Below, in pieces: positions 1 through 9,278 of a DNA stretch of 64,000 bases (the stretch's first letter is position 1; every line of letters begins with the position of its first letter). Both the position numbers and the translations under genes were made by a program. The notes beneath the pieces were generated by a model. That model searched no databases, was not told the origin of the DNA, and saw only the letters and a list, made by a program, of their open reading frames with translations. Source of the DNA: JBAYDV01 sp041672845 (GTDB lineage: Bacteria > Bacteroidota > Bacteroidia > Bacteroidales > UBA932); contig JBAYYV010000005.1 of NCBI GenBank assembly GCA_041672845.1, positions 1 through 64,000 of the forward strand, read 5' to 3'.

Positions 1-837
1 TTTAGGATATGGGAAATTCTTAACTGTGGAATAAATAGAATCTACATTGTTTATAATCTTAAATACGCCCGTACCTTTCGTATTAGATTGCCAGAAGGCA
101 ATAGTCTTACCATCAGGAGCCCATCTAAAGCCATCATGCTGATGTAATTCTTCTTCATATACCCAGTCGAAATTACCATTAATAATAATATCATCACCAT
201 CTATAGTAAGAGGCTTAACCTCTTTAGTAGCTAAATCTTCTACATATATATTATTATAATACACAAAAGCTATCTTAGTCCCTTGATCATTAAACTTAGC
301 ATACATAAGTCTAGATTCCTCTAAACCTTCACCTACTTGGAAAAGTTCATCAGTATTCATATCAAGTACCCAATAATCACCTCGAGTATCTTGACGCCAT
401 ACTCTTTTAGAATTAGTATAAATAAGAAGCTTAGAATTGTCTTTAGACCAATAAAAACTTCTAATACTTAGAGGTTGTTTTTTACTAGTAGATTTATAAT
501 CAGTAACATTATTTATAGGAGAATCAGATACGCCACTAGGGACTAACTTCTTAGCTGATACAAGAATAGATCTTTCACCAGTTTTGATATCGTATTTAAC
601 TATATCTGTACCGCCGATTTCTTTATTTCTTTCGATAGCAGTATAAGATTTATTATCTTTCATCCAAGCTGGAGCACTTAGATAATTAGTATGATATTTA
701 TAGGTAACATAAATATCTTTAAGACTCAATTTAGAATCATTTACTTTTAAGCTATTAAAATTAGCAGGCTGAGCTTTAAGAATTAAAGTAACAGTAAACA
801 TCATTAATAACGAAACTAGAAAAATTTTATTTTTCAT
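1..837 (-). CDS. Dipeptidyl peptidase IV (S9B family), N-terminal part only
   Basis: Translating the minus strand from the ATG at 837 gives 279 open residues that run off the left edge. Residues 1-23 form a signal peptide (MKNKIFLVSLLMMFTVTLIL, then KAQ). The rest has the repeated short strands of a DPP-IV beta-propeller. The motif DWVYEEEL at about residues 224-231 is the Glu-Glu motif that anchors the substrate N-terminus in DPP-IV enzymes, and it is followed by FRWAPDGKTIAFWQ. The catalytic alpha/beta-hydrolase domain (Ser-Asp-His) must lie outside the window. The family are periplasmic or surface exopeptidases that remove X-Pro dipeptides, used by Bacteroidales for protein feeding. No partner gene is visible. 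Confidence 0.9.
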   Translation of the reverse strand, partial: MKNKIFLVSLLMMFTVTLILKAQPANFNSLKVNDSKLSLKDIYVTYKYHTNYLSAPAWMKDNKSYTAIERNKEIGGTDIVKYDIKTGERSILVSAKKLVPSGVSDSPINNVTDYKSTSKKQPLSIRSFYWSKDNSKLLIYTNSKRVWRQDTRGDYWVLDMNTDELFQVGEGLEESRLMYAKFNDQGTKIAFVYYNNIYVEDLATKEVKPLTIDGDDIIINGNFDWVYEEELHQHDGFRWAPDGKTIAFWQSNTKGTGVFKIINNVDSIYSTVKNFPYPK

Positions 838-1198
838 TGATTTAATCTATTTTATATCTATAGTTTTTTATAATATTTTTATCTAAAAAATACTCTATTT
901 TGTTTTATTATAATCATTTTTCATTTTTATATAATTATAAAATTATTATAATTACTAAACGTTTTAACAGCATTTAATTATATAATTCCTAAACTATCAA
1001 GTATTTTGCACAATACATTATTTAATAGCAGTAAATAAACATCCCTACTATATGTAACTATCCTACTTTACTAGTTATATTACATTATAACTCAATAATC
1101 AAAGATAAGAAATTCAAAGAAAAAAACCTATATGAATTAACATACAGGCTTATTCTAGTAATATTTATAAATTACTCAAGATCTAAATATTTCAACCA
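838..1198. other. Gene-free stretch between DPP-IV and a small membrane protein gene
   Basis: This is 361 bases of AT-rich sequence with no coding ORF. It holds the leader and presumed promoter of the DPP-IV gene (minus strand) and, at its far end, the terminator of the gene at 1199-1579. No match to the TAnnTTTG box was found in the DPP-IV direction. Confidence 0.6.
1120..1148 (-). terminator. Rho-independent terminator of the gene at 1199-1579
   Basis: On the minus strand an 8-bp stem (CCTGTATG / CATATAGG, one G:U pair) closes a 6-base loop and is followed by seven T residues. It lies 50 bases after the stop codon of the upstream minus-strand gene. Confidence 0.75.
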
Positions 1199-1579
1199 TT
1201 ATTTTTCTTCACGTCTATTGACGAAATAAGCAAATAAAGCTCCTAGTCCACCAAAGATTAAAGCACCAGAGCCAATAAATAAATCACGAACATAAGACTG
1301 AGCAAATGCACTATTCTGTATATTTATTCCATAAATAGCCACAAAAATTAAATGCCCAATTAATAATCCAAGACCTATACCACATAATACACTACCTAAT
1401 ATTAGTCCAGTATTTTTTCTATTACTGAAAAGATCATTAAGACCGGCGTACTTGTTATCCGACATATTTAACTTTTCGATCTTGTCTATTAACATTAGTT
1501 TACCTTTTCTGTCAATAAACAATTTAACTGTAAAGTAAATAGCTGCAAATACAATTGCTACTGTAAAAACGTCATACAT
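1199..1579 (-). CDS. Small membrane protein, DUF6249-like
   Basis: The 126-residue protein has an N-terminal membrane segment (about residues 4-22), a short charged cytoplasmic linker containing RKGKLMLIDKIEKL, and two further membrane helices (about 58-83 and 98-118) ending in a basic tail. This resembles small Bacteroidota proteins annotated DUF6249, which often sit beside ECF sigma genes; the family call is from memory of the pattern only. It is divergent from the sigma gene at 1883, with 303 bases between. It has its own terminator at 1120-1148. Function unknown. Confidence 0.7.
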   Translation of the reverse strand: MYDVFTVAIVFAAIYFTVKLFIDRKGKLMLIDKIEKLNMSDNKYAGLNDLFSNRKNTGLILGSVLCGIGLGLLIGHLIFVAIYGINIQNSAFAQSYVRDLFIGSGALIFGGLGALFAYFVNRREEK

Positions 1580-1882
1580 AATATTTTATTTTATTGTTTA
1601 ATAATTTCATTTTAATTTCCTGATTCTGCCATTTTGACGAGAACACTTTTAAAAGGTTACAATTTATTATCAAATACTTGATACCATCGTTTATTTCGAA
1701 TGTATTTTTTCTATTGTTTTTTTAATAAATAAACCATAACTTTTAACTAGAATTTAAATTCTTCTAAAATAGAACTGTAACTTTATAAAATCTAACGCGT
1801 CTATAAATAAGTACATTAAGTAAATAAGTTAAGTAATGTACAGTATATTAATACAAGTACATGGATTATATCTCTTTAACTT
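1580..1882. other. Divergent intergenic region upstream of an ECF sigma gene
   Basis: These 303 bases separate two divergent genes. Apart from the repeats at 1811-1841 the stretch is plain AT-rich sequence. No TAnnTTTG box is obvious for either gene. Confidence 0.5.
1811..1841. promoter_or_regulatory. Inverted and direct repeats upstream of the ECF sigma gene
   Basis: An 8-bp inverted repeat (GTACATTA at 1811-1818, TAATGTAC at 1834-1841) encloses two copies of TTAAGTAA at 1816-1823 and 1829-1836, 13 bases apart. The element ends 41 bases before the start codon at 1883, so it is placed as an operator or activator site would be. Function is inferred from position and symmetry only. Confidence 0.35.
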
Positions 1883-2452
1883 ATGAGCAATAAAGATGAT
1901 GCTGAAATCATAAAACTAATTCTTGATGGAGATCAAGACTCATATAGAATATTAGTAGATAAATATTCTAATATGATTTTTATGCATATTTTTAAGATTT
2001 GTGCTAACAGAGAAGATGCCCAAGAAATCACACAAGATAGTTTTGTAAAAGCATATTTTTCGTTGAAAAAGTTCAAAGGCAAATCCAGTTTTTCGACTTG
2101 GCTTTATCGTATTGCTTACAATACTACTATTAGCACATTAAGAAAAAAGAAACGTCTGACATTTACCGAAGATATAGATAAATATATTAGTTATTCAAGC
2201 AATAAAAAGTGGAGTAGCAATACTAACAACGAAATTAATGAAAAAATTATAGACGAAACTCATTACAAACAAATAGAACTAGCAATGCTATCCTTAAAAA
2301 TTGAAGACAGATTTGTCTTAACAGCCTTCTACCAAGAACATAAAAGTATAGCTGAGATAGCAGAAATAAGTGGTCAAAACCTTTCCAATGTAAAGACTCG
2401 ACTACACCGCAGCAGAAAAAGATTAACAGAGGTTATTAAAAATAATAGATAA
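1883..2452 (+). CDS. ECF-type RNA polymerase sigma factor
   Basis: A 189-residue sigma-70 family protein. Region 2 runs from about residue 10 to 85 (LVDKYSNMIFMHIFKICANR, then EDAQEITQDSFVKAYFSLKKF and STWLYRIAYNTTISTLRKKKR). Region 4 is about 125-180 (QIELAMLSLKIEDRFVLTAF, then SIAEIAEISGQNLSNVKTRL). It would recruit core RNA polymerase to a small set of promoters in response to an envelope signal. The next gene, 24 bases downstream, encodes a membrane protein that could be its anti-sigma factor. The target regulon is not visible. Confidence 0.9.
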   Translation: MSNKDDAEIIKLILDGDQDSYRILVDKYSNMIFMHIFKICANREDAQEITQDSFVKAYFSLKKFKGKSSFSTWLYRIAYNTTISTLRKKKRLTFTEDIDKYISYSSNKKWSSNTNNEINEKIIDETHYKQIELAMLSLKIEDRFVLTAFYQEHKSIAEIAEISGQNLSNVKTRLHRSRKRLTEVIKNNR

Positions 2453-2476
2453 ATAAAACTGAATAATATTATAGTT

Positions 2477-3037
2477 ATGGATTCTAATAATAACACATTA
2501 CAGAATAATGAAGAAGTAAAACTTCTTAATGAACTTCAGCATTCATTCGAACTGAAATTACCAGATAATTTCACAGATGATATTATGAAAAAAATTTCAG
2601 CAAAATCTGCACTTCTATCAAGAGTTAATCCTAAAATTAAGACTGGATTAATCATTCTGTATTTTGTATTAAGTATCTGTTTTAGTTTTTTACTTGTGTT
2701 CTTATTAAAAATAATAGGTTTGATTGATTTTGATATAGTTAATTGGGTCAGTTCAACTATAGAATCTGGATATTCTAGTTTAAATGTTTCTAAAAATATT
2801 ACTACTGTTAACCAATTTATTAATAGTGGTTTCGGCGCCACTTTCAATTATTTAACTAGTATTTTTCATAATACCTTTTCATCTGTATTAACATTGTTAT
2901 CTCAAACATTGACGACAGTCAAAATTTTCACTTCCCAAAATAGTTTATTTATAATGATAATATTAGACATAGCCATTTTACTATTTTTCTATCATCTCTT
3001 AATCACTACTAATAACAAAAGGATATCATCACGATAA
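2477..3037 (+). CDS. Membrane protein, possible anti-sigma partner
   Basis: The 186-residue protein has a cytoplasmic N-terminal part (about 1-50, with ELKLPDNFTDDIMKKISAKS, typical of the start of zinc-less anti-sigma-like proteins), a membrane helix at about 55-80, a long middle segment and a last helix at about 155-177. It starts 24 bases after the ECF sigma gene and is clearly cotranscribed with it. No ZAS (HxxxCxxC) motif is present. The anti-sigma role is inferred from position only. Confidence 0.7.
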   Translation: MDSNNNTLQNNEEVKLLNELQHSFELKLPDNFTDDIMKKISAKSALLSRVNPKIKTGLIILYFVLSICFSFLLVFLLKIIGLIDFDIVNWVSSTIESGYSSLNVSKNITTVNQFINSGFGATFNYLTSIFHNTFSSVLTLLSQTLTTVKIFTSQNSLFIMIILDIAILLFFYHLLITTNNKRISSR

Positions 3038-3108
3038 CGAATAATACATAATTTAAAGCAACTCTATTATAGCTATCAAATAACATAATACACCTAAAAT
3101 ATTTTTAC

Positions 3109-3116
3109 TATCTTTG
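3109..3116 (+). promoter_or_regulatory. Candidate -7 box of the nfeD/SPFH operon
   Basis: TATCTTTG fits the Bacteroidetes TAnnTTTG consensus and lies 100 bases before the start at 3216. No TTTG is found at the expected -33 position, so confidence is limited. Confidence 0.3.
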
Positions 3117-3215
3117 ATTGATTATATAGTATTTAGACTTAATAGATTTATGTAACATATAAATTCATATATTGTATAATAATTAAATATAAATTACCCC
3201 TTAAATAGATTTATT

Positions 3216-3662
3216 ATGGAAATTTGGCATGTTTGGATAATCTGTGCTATTATCCTTATGATAATAGAAATTTTCACTGGCGGATTCGCTTTGTTCTGCT
3301 TCTCTATAGGTGCTGTAGGAGGAGGTATCGTAGCTGGATGTGGTGGAACTGTGGTATGGCAATTCACAGCTTTTGCTGTAATTTCTTTAATTTGCTTTAT
3401 TATCATTAGACCTCTGATTATAAAATATTTATACAAGCAAGGAAAACATAAAACTATAGACACTAACGCTGATGGGATGATAGGTAAAAAAGGTCTTGTA
3501 ACAGAAAAAATTACTGACATAAATAATCCTGGTCGTGTAAAAATAGATGGTGATTATTGGCAAGCCGTTTCTTTCGAAGATAAATCTATAGCTAAGGGTG
3601 CTTCAGTAATAGTAAAAAAACTAGACAGCATAATATTAACAGTAGAAGAACTTAATAAATAA
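3216..3662 (+). CDS. NfeD-family membrane protein
   Basis: A 148-residue short-form NfeD protein. Hydrophobic segments cover about residues 5-24, 28-47 and 49-70, with glycine-rich turns. A C-terminal OB-fold domain (about 82-145) includes GKKGLVTEKI, GRVKIDGDYWQAVS and KGASVIVKKLDSIILTVEE. NfeD proteins pair with SPFH/stomatin proteins in membrane microdomains; the long form with a ClpP-like protease domain is not present here. The SPFH gene starts 18 bases downstream, which supports the call. Confidence 0.9.
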   Translation: MEIWHVWIICAIILMIIEIFTGGFALFCFSIGAVGGGIVAGCGGTVVWQFTAFAVISLICFIIIRPLIIKYLYKQGKHKTIDTNADGMIGKKGLVTEKITDINNPGRVKIDGDYWQAVSFEDKSIAKGASVIVKKLDSIILTVEELNK

Positions 3663-3680
3663 TAATTAAAAAAATACATT

Positions 3681-4652
3681 ATGACATTAACAGTAATTAT
3701 ACTAGCCGCTTTGGTGGTTATTTTCACACTGTCAGGATTAAAAGTAGTTCAGCAGGCTGAAGTGGTAGTTATCGAAAGATTAGGTAAATATCACAGAACT
3801 CTATCTTCTGGGATTAATATCATCTGGCCTATTATAGATAGACCAAGAGAAATTTGCGCTAGAAAAATGAAAACCAATTATGAAGGTAATCAATATGCTA
3901 TACATACATATATAGGAAGAGTAGATATGAGAGAACAAGTTTATGATTTTCCTAAACAAAATGTGATTACTCGAGATAACGTTCAAACTGAAATCAATGC
4001 TCTTCTTTATTTCCAAATAATGGATCCTATGAAGGCCATTTATGAAATAAACGATTTGCCAAATGCTATTGAAAAGCTGACTCAGACCACATTAAGAAAT
4101 GTAATCGGTGAATTGGAATTAGATGAAACTCTTACTTCTAGAGATACCATCAATGCTAAATTACGAACAGTACTAGATGATGCTACTAACAAATGGGGAG
4201 TAAAAGTAAACCGTGTAGAATTACAAGATATTACTCCTCCTGACTCAGTCAGAGAAGCCATGGAAAGACAGATGAGAGCTGAAAGGACTAAACGTTCTGA
4301 TATTTTAACAGCTGAAGGTGAAAAGAAAGCTATGATTCTTAAATCTGAAGGTGAACAACAGTCTGTAATCAATCATGCTTCTGGAAAAAGGCAATCTCTA
4401 ATATTAGAAGCTGAAGGTGAAGCTAATGCTAAAATAGTTAAAGCTGACGCTGAAGCCCAAGCCATTAATAAGATAGCTAAAGCTGTAGAGAAAACCAAAA
4501 CTGATCCTGCTCAGTTTATACTAGCTGACCAATATATCTCTACTCTTAAAGAAATGGTAAGTGGTAAAGATAATAAAACAGTTTATCTACCATACGAAGC
4601 ATCTAACTTGTTAGGCTCTATAGGTGGAATTAAAGACCTCTTCATTAAATAG
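3681..4652 (+). CDS. SPFH/Band 7 (stomatin-like) membrane protein
   Basis: The 323-residue protein has one N-terminal membrane helix (about 3-20), then a Band 7 domain (about 22-200, starting VVQQAEVVVIERLGKYHRTL and including DNVQTEINALLYFQIMDPMK). The C-terminal coiled coil is rich in Ala and Glu (about 195-270, RAERTKRSDILTAEGEKKAM). This is the architecture of QmcA/stomatin proteins, which form membrane-associated cages and organise membrane domains. It is cotranscribed with nfeD. A short insert (about 65-85) between the first Band 7 strands is slightly longer than in most stomatins. Confidence 0.93.
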   Translation: MTLTVIILAALVVIFTLSGLKVVQQAEVVVIERLGKYHRTLSSGINIIWPIIDRPREICARKMKTNYEGNQYAIHTYIGRVDMREQVYDFPKQNVITRDNVQTEINALLYFQIMDPMKAIYEINDLPNAIEKLTQTTLRNVIGELELDETLTSRDTINAKLRTVLDDATNKWGVKVNRVELQDITPPDSVREAMERQMRAERTKRSDILTAEGEKKAMILKSEGEQQSVINHASGKRQSLILEAEGEANAKIVKADAEAQAINKIAKAVEKTKTDPAQFILADQYISTLKEMVSGKDNKTVYLPYEASNLLGSIGGIKDLFIK

Positions 4653-4685
4653 CCAAACACTTTAGCTAAATATAACCCAAAATAT

Positions 4686-4713
4686 AGCCTGGATAAAATT
4701 CCAGGCTTTTTTA
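4686..4713 (+). terminator. Rho-independent terminator of the nfeD/SPFH operon
   Basis: A 7-bp stem (AGCCTGG / CCAGGCT) with an 8-base loop is followed by a run of six T residues, 34 bases after the SPFH stop codon. It lacks a T-tract in the minus direction, so it should not serve the convergent MFS gene. Confidence 0.9.
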
Positions 4714-4767
4714 TGCATTACTGTCAGGCAAACACCATTAATAATATCTAATTAAAAATTAAATTAA

Positions 4768-6075
4768 TTATTTATTGCCTCGAAAACTAATAGTTTTGTT
4801 CTTGATAAGCGGTTTGGCCCAAATACCGACAGAAAATATATATGCAAAGAATAAAAAGACTACACACATAGCAAATCTTAATGAACCAAAACTATCTGCT
4901 AGAAAACTGATAATTAATGGTCCGACTGCTCCTCCTACTATCCCCGTACATAATATCCCAGCAAATGAACCGTGAAGTTCTGTTACTGAATTAAGTGCGA
5001 GTGAGAATATTAAAGAATACATTACTGCTATAAAGAATCCTATAGCTGGAAATGCCCACATAGCTACTTTGGCTGGACCGAAAAGGGCTAAAGCTAACAT
5101 AAGAATAGCACCTACAGTATTAATTTTAAGTACTAATTTACTATCAAGTAATCTTAATAAAAATATTCCTACGACAGAACCTATAGTCATCATTCCCCAA
5201 AAACCACTTACACAATGAGCACCTTCTACTTGAGGATTCAATCCATGGTATTGTTCCATAAACGATGATATCCAAATAGAAATTCCTTGTTCGGAAGCTA
5301 CATATAAAAATATACCTAAGAAGAACAACCAAGTAATAGGTTTTCCCATTAGTTTTGAATAATCATTTTTTGGTTTCTGAGCATTATCAGTATTGGCGTC
5401 AGCCTTAGAAGCAATTACGATCTTTAATGAATTACTATTTGTAATATTAAATTTAGCAAAAATAGTCACTACTATAAGTATTACTAAAAGCAATGAAAAC
5501 ACCCAATATAGTGATACCCATGGGATATTTTCAGGAGTAATCTTTTTTAGGAAATTAATAATAAAACTACTATCATTATTAACATCATTAGTCAAATGTC
5601 TTACTAAATAACTATATACTAATGGTCCAGCAAAAGATGCAGTACCGAACATGAATTGTCCTATTTGAGCAGTTACAGCATAATTTTCTTCACCACCTGC
5701 TATTCTTTGAAGAGGATTTAATATTGGTTGAATCATAGCCATACCCATACCCATTATGAAACATGATATTAGCAATATGATATAAGTAGGGAATAAACCA
5801 AAAATAATAACACCTATTAAATTAACACAAGCCCCTATCATTAACACTTTTTTTTCACCTATCTTATCTGCCAATATTCCAGCAGGAATAGATATGATAG
5901 CATAAGCTAAAAAGAAAGAGGTAGGAATAAATCCAGCCAATTTCATACTTTCTAAATCGAAAGATTTGATAATATCAGGAACTAATGGACCAAGAATATT
6001 TTGGATAAATGCTAATACAAACCAAAAAGCCATGATTAATACTAATAATCCAAAATGTATTTTTCTTTTTTTCAT
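4768..6075 (-). CDS. Major facilitator superfamily transporter, FHS-type
   Basis: The 435-residue protein has 12 predicted membrane segments in two halves, split by a charged loop (about 210-245). The A-loop motif is present as GILADKIGEKKVLMIG (about 64-79). The motif GMGMAMIQPILNPLQRI (about 109-125) resembles the sugar-binding region of FHS-family (FucP/GluP-like) sugar:proton symporters, which are common in Bacteroidota. The substrate cannot be read from the sequence. It is a single-gene unit. Confidence 0.85.
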   Translation of the reverse strand: MKKRKIHFGLLVLIMAFWFVLAFIQNILGPLVPDIIKSFDLESMKLAGFIPTSFFLAYAIISIPAGILADKIGEKKVLMIGACVNLIGVIIFGLFPTYIILLISCFIMGMGMAMIQPILNPLQRIAGGEENYAVTAQIGQFMFGTASFAGPLVYSYLVRHLTNDVNNDSSFIINFLKKITPENIPWVSLYWVFSLLLVILIVVTIFAKFNITNSNSLKIVIASKADANTDNAQKPKNDYSKLMGKPITWLFFLGIFLYVASEQGISIWISSFMEQYHGLNPQVEGAHCVSGFWGMMTIGSVVGIFLLRLLDSKLVLKINTVGAILMLALALFGPAKVAMWAFPAIGFFIAVMYSLIFSLALNSVTELHGSFAGILCTGIVGGAVGPLIISFLADSFGSLRFAMCVVFLFFAYIFSVGIWAKPLIKNKTISFRGNK

Positions 6076-6317
6076 ATTATTATGATTTCTCCATAAAATG
6101 GCTGCATTTTTTAATAAAATGGTTGTGAAGTTAATTATAATCCATTTAATTACCTAAATATTAAAATTTTGTAAATCTTTAGATATTCTTTTAAAAAAAT
6201 TTAATAGTTCATCAGAGGAAAGTACGAAATCCTTTATCAGTGAGCTGTTTTGCACTTTACTGTATTGCAAAACCTCTGCTAATAAACATTATTTTATATT
6301 AAGGTATTGCTGTCAAG

Positions 6318-7259
6318 CTACATTAAAATAGCGATACCTCCGACAGAGATAAAAGCACCTACGATTTCTATAGTAGAAACTTTTCTTTTGAAGATAAATC
6401 TATCAGGAATAATAAGAATAATAGGAACAATAGCCATAATAGTAGAAGCTACTGCTGTATTAGCTGTTTGAATAGCTAATAATGCTAAACTTACGCCGAT
6501 TACTGGGCCTACTAATGCCCCAAGCATAGTGTAAAAAATTCCTTTCCTATCATTAAATGAGCGAATTAAATTTCCATAATCTTTAGTAAATATAAATATT
6601 AATAAGAAAGCTATTATACCTGCTAAAATTCTCATTTGAGTACCAGCCAGAGGTATATAAAGATTTTGGACTAACGGAATATCACTAATATGCAGATGCA
6701 TAGTCTCTTTATAATAAATCATACCTTCTTTAGACATTACAAATCCTACACCTTGTCCGATAGCACCTAAAAAACCATAAAAAATACCTTTCAAAGGTAA
6801 TTTCATCTCTAATTTTCTATGATTTTCACCTGAACCTTTTTGTAAAATAGCAAGAGAAATACCAAAGATGGTAACACACATACCTAAAGCATTCTTCATA
6901 GAAAGAGTCTCACTTAATACGAAATACCCTGCAATAGCAGCAAAAGTAGGATTCAATGTCATCACTAATTGAGTAACTCTTGCCGGTATCAAGCTATATG
7001 ATTTAAACATAAAGTAATCTCCGAAAGAAAAACCTACAAGCCCAGAAACACCTAACCACAACCAAGCTTTAAGATTTGATTGTATAGGAATAGGAGAACC
7101 ACTAAGAAACATTAGGATAATTCCCATAAATACGAATGCAAATAATAATCTTATAATATTTACATACTGAGGTTTTATTCGTCTATTTGCTATTTCAAAA
7201 CAAACGGTACTAGAAGCCCAGAAAATAGTAACAATTAAAGCCCAATATTCACCTCTCAT
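6318..7259 (-). CDS. DMT-family (EamA) transporter
   Basis: A 313-residue protein with about ten membrane helices arranged as two EamA repeats (about 5-135 and 155-312). The first repeat contains VTQLVMTLNPTFAAIAGYFV and ends with GMCVTIFGISLAIL. The second ends with FISVGGIAILM. Members export amino acids, nucleotides or other metabolites. The start ATG at 7259 gives a normal N-terminus beginning with a membrane helix. It may be cotranscribed with the phosphatase gene upstream (58-base gap). The substrate is unknown. Confidence 0.88.
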   Translation of the reverse strand: MRGEYWALIVTIFWASSTVCFEIANRRIKPQYVNIIRLLFAFVFMGIILMFLSGSPIPIQSNLKAWLWLGVSGLVGFSFGDYFMFKSYSLIPARVTQLVMTLNPTFAAIAGYFVLSETLSMKNALGMCVTIFGISLAILQKGSGENHRKLEMKLPLKGIFYGFLGAIGQGVGFVMSKEGMIYYKETMHLHISDIPLVQNLYIPLAGTQMRILAGIIAFLLIFIFTKDYGNLIRSFNDRKGIFYTMLGALVGPVIGVSLALLAIQTANTAVASTIMAIVPIILIIPDRFIFKRKVSTIEIVGAFISVGGIAILM

Positions 7260-7317
7260 TATTATACTATATTATATCTCTTTTATTATACTAAATTTCA
7301 ATCTCTTTAAATCTAAC

Positions 7318-7839
7318 TTAATACATTAAAATCATACGAAGAATATCACCATTATCCATAATAGGATATCTAATCTGGTCTATAGGTTTATCCCCTGCAT
7401 AAAAAGATTTCATTGCACGATTAAAAGCACCATGTGCTACCACTAAAACTTTTTTATCTTCATAATTATCATGGAGAAATCTAAAAAAAGCATGTGCTCT
7501 ATCAAACATATTTTCTAATGTTTCTACACCTTTAGGCAGATCAGTCCAATTAATTTTTTTATACTCACCACCTGTATAAACACCCCAATCCATTTCTCTT
7601 AATAATTCGGTTTCTATAAGCATCATCGATTTCCTTTTAGCTACAGCAATAGCAGTATCTTTAGCACGCTGCAAGTCGCTACAAATTATCACATCGAATT
7701 CTATGTTTTCTAATTTATCAGCTAAATCTTCAGCTTGTTGTTTGCCAAGAGAAGTAAGATGCCCAGGAAGATGCCCTTGAAGCATTCCTTTCACATTTTC
7801 CTCAGTTTGTCCATGACGAGCTATATATAAATCTATCAT
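7318..7839 (-). CDS. Histidine phosphatase family protein (phosphoglycerate-mutase-like)
   Basis: A 173-residue protein with the RHG motif (RHGQTEEN, catalytic His9), Arg58/Arg81 positions and Glu82 in ELLREMDWG. The second catalytic histidine is His136 in VVAHGAFNRA. These are the complete catalytic residues of the branch 1 histidine phosphatase superfamily. Its size and lack of the long mutase insert favour a phosphatase (for example of the CobC/PhoE type) over a glycolytic mutase. The physiological substrate is not evident. It lies just upstream of the EamA transporter gene. Confidence 0.88.
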   Translation of the reverse strand: MIDLYIARHGQTEENVKGMLQGHLPGHLTSLGKQQAEDLADKLENIEFDVIICSDLQRAKDTAIAVAKRKSMMLIETELLREMDWGVYTGGEYKKINWTDLPKGVETLENMFDRAHAFFRFLHDNYEDKKVLVVAHGAFNRAMKSFYAGDKPIDQIRYPIMDNGDILRMILMY

Positions 7840-7864
7840 TTCCTAAATTTTAATTCACAAAGGT

Positions 7865-7899
7865 AAAAAAAAGCCCGATATTTGATATACAAATACCGG
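7865..7899 (-). terminator. Rho-independent terminator of the SusC/SusD operon
   Basis: On the minus strand a 10-bp stem (CCGGTATTTG / CAAATATCGG, one G:U pair) with a 5-base loop is followed by GC and eight T residues. It lies 46 bases past the stop codon of the BPL_N gene and closes the sigma / FecR / SusCD unit. Confidence 0.85.
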
Positions 7900-7944
7900 A
7901 CAAAAAATGTTAATTGCAAATAACATTTCTAATAAATAAAAATC

Positions 7945-9249
7945 TTAATAAATTAACTCAACCTTTATTTTGTAAGGAACACCATTTAAAACTTTTGTAT
8001 CCCCTACATACCTAAACCCATAATCTGATTTTTCTGTAGTAACAGTATCTTCACAAAAAATAGATATATACCATTCACCCTTAGATGGATTCTCAATTAA
8101 TAATGTTTTCTTTACTCCCAAGGTGATATCATGATAATCTGCATTATTGAATGCAAAATCATCTTTGTTAGCAAATAACGATAAATTTGAATCTTCCCAT
8201 CCTTCTATAGGTTCTAATACTACTTTCATCTCTTTAACCTTTTTAGGAACATTAATCAAGAAATGATGATATTGTCTATCACCTATCCTAGTAGAGTCTG
8301 GTATATTATCTACAGTCGATGCAGTCATTTCTCTAGTTTCTCCAGGTTGTAATATGGCCTTAATTTTAGGATTACCATTACCATCTAATGCATATTTTAC
8401 CATAGCAATCATTAAATCTAATCTTTCACCATAAGTAACAGATTCTGGATGAGATCCGATAGCTACTATTCTACCACTTTTAGCATTTGGTTTATATGCC
8501 CATGCACTTAATTTTTTATGAATATTATAAATATTTCCTTTAGTGGTTTTAAAATTTTCAGGGTTATCATATCTAAGTAATATTTTAGTTCCTTTTGGAA
8601 ATTCCATATCTTCAGAAGCAAAACAACCGCCATTATGTACTACAGAATCAATATGAAAATCTCCACCAAATTTTTTATATTTTAACAAAGGAGATTTTTT
8701 AGGCACAAACATTCCTGTATGACTATGAATTAGATGAGTGGGGACACATACACCAGGCCACACATTATAATAAAATTCCCTACGGGCAGAATCTCTACTA
8801 ATTCTTTTACACGTAAGATATGCTCCTGCACATGAGCCCAAATAACTGCCACCATTTTTTATAAATTCACGAACTCTGTTTCTTCCTTCTTCACCCAATG
8901 ATCTCCCATGGCAAGTAGATTGTCCACCATTAGTATAAATCATTCTAAATCTGGGGGCACCATCTGGATAAAGTAGAATCCCATTCCAATCATTAGGGTT
9001 CCCTATCATTATATAACTTTGTAAAAGTGTATCAGTAATAGAGAATGGGGAACTTTTCTTACCAGTAGCGGAGTAATATACTTCCATGTTTAAGCCTAAA
9101 AGCCTAGTCACTGGAAGATCCACTTTGGACGTAAGTTTAATACCACTATCCATAAATAAATCTTTATAATATCCATCTACATTATTACTTTGTGCGTAAA
9201 TACTTATACTTAATATAGATAGTAGTATAATTAGTAATTTTTTCTTCAT
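7945..9249 (-). CDS. Secreted BPL_N-domain protein (class I glutamine amidotransferase-like)
   Basis: The 434-residue protein has a signal peptide (about 1-19, cut after YAQ). An alpha/beta domain of about 90-290 carries the nucleophile elbow YLGSCAGAYL with Cys140, followed by IHSHTGMF and GSHPES. This matches the BPL_N family, the amidotransferase-like domain found at the N-terminus of eukaryotic biotin ligases. The C-terminal part (about 300-434) is a beta-sandwich resembling bacterial pre-peptidase domains (LIENPSKGEWYISIF). It is the last gene of the SusC/SusD operon, 29 bases after susD. The substrate is unknown; amidase, peptidase or binding roles are all possible. Confidence 0.8.
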   Translation of the reverse strand: MKKKLLIILLSILSISIYAQSNNVDGYYKDLFMDSGIKLTSKVDLPVTRLLGLNMEVYYSATGKKSSPFSITDTLLQSYIMIGNPNDWNGILLYPDGAPRFRMIYTNGGQSTCHGRSLGEEGRNRVREFIKNGGSYLGSCAGAYLTCKRISRDSARREFYYNVWPGVCVPTHLIHSHTGMFVPKKSPLLKYKKFGGDFHIDSVVHNGGCFASEDMEFPKGTKILLRYDNPENFKTTKGNIYNIHKKLSAWAYKPNAKSGRIVAIGSHPESVTYGERLDLMIAMVKYALDGNGNPKIKAILQPGETREMTASTVDNIPDSTRIGDRQYHHFLINVPKKVKEMKVVLEPIEGWEDSNLSLFANKDDFAFNNADYHDITLGVKKTLLIENPSKGEWYISIFCEDTVTTEKSDYGFRYVGDTKVLNGVPYKIKVELIY

Positions 9250-9278
9250 CTTTTCAGTTTTTTTATTGTTGTGATTTT

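Noticed and set aside
6097..6133. Two copies of AAAATGG upstream of the MFS gene
   Set aside because: Short, imperfect and expected in AT-rich sequence; no symmetry or promoter box supports a regulatory role.
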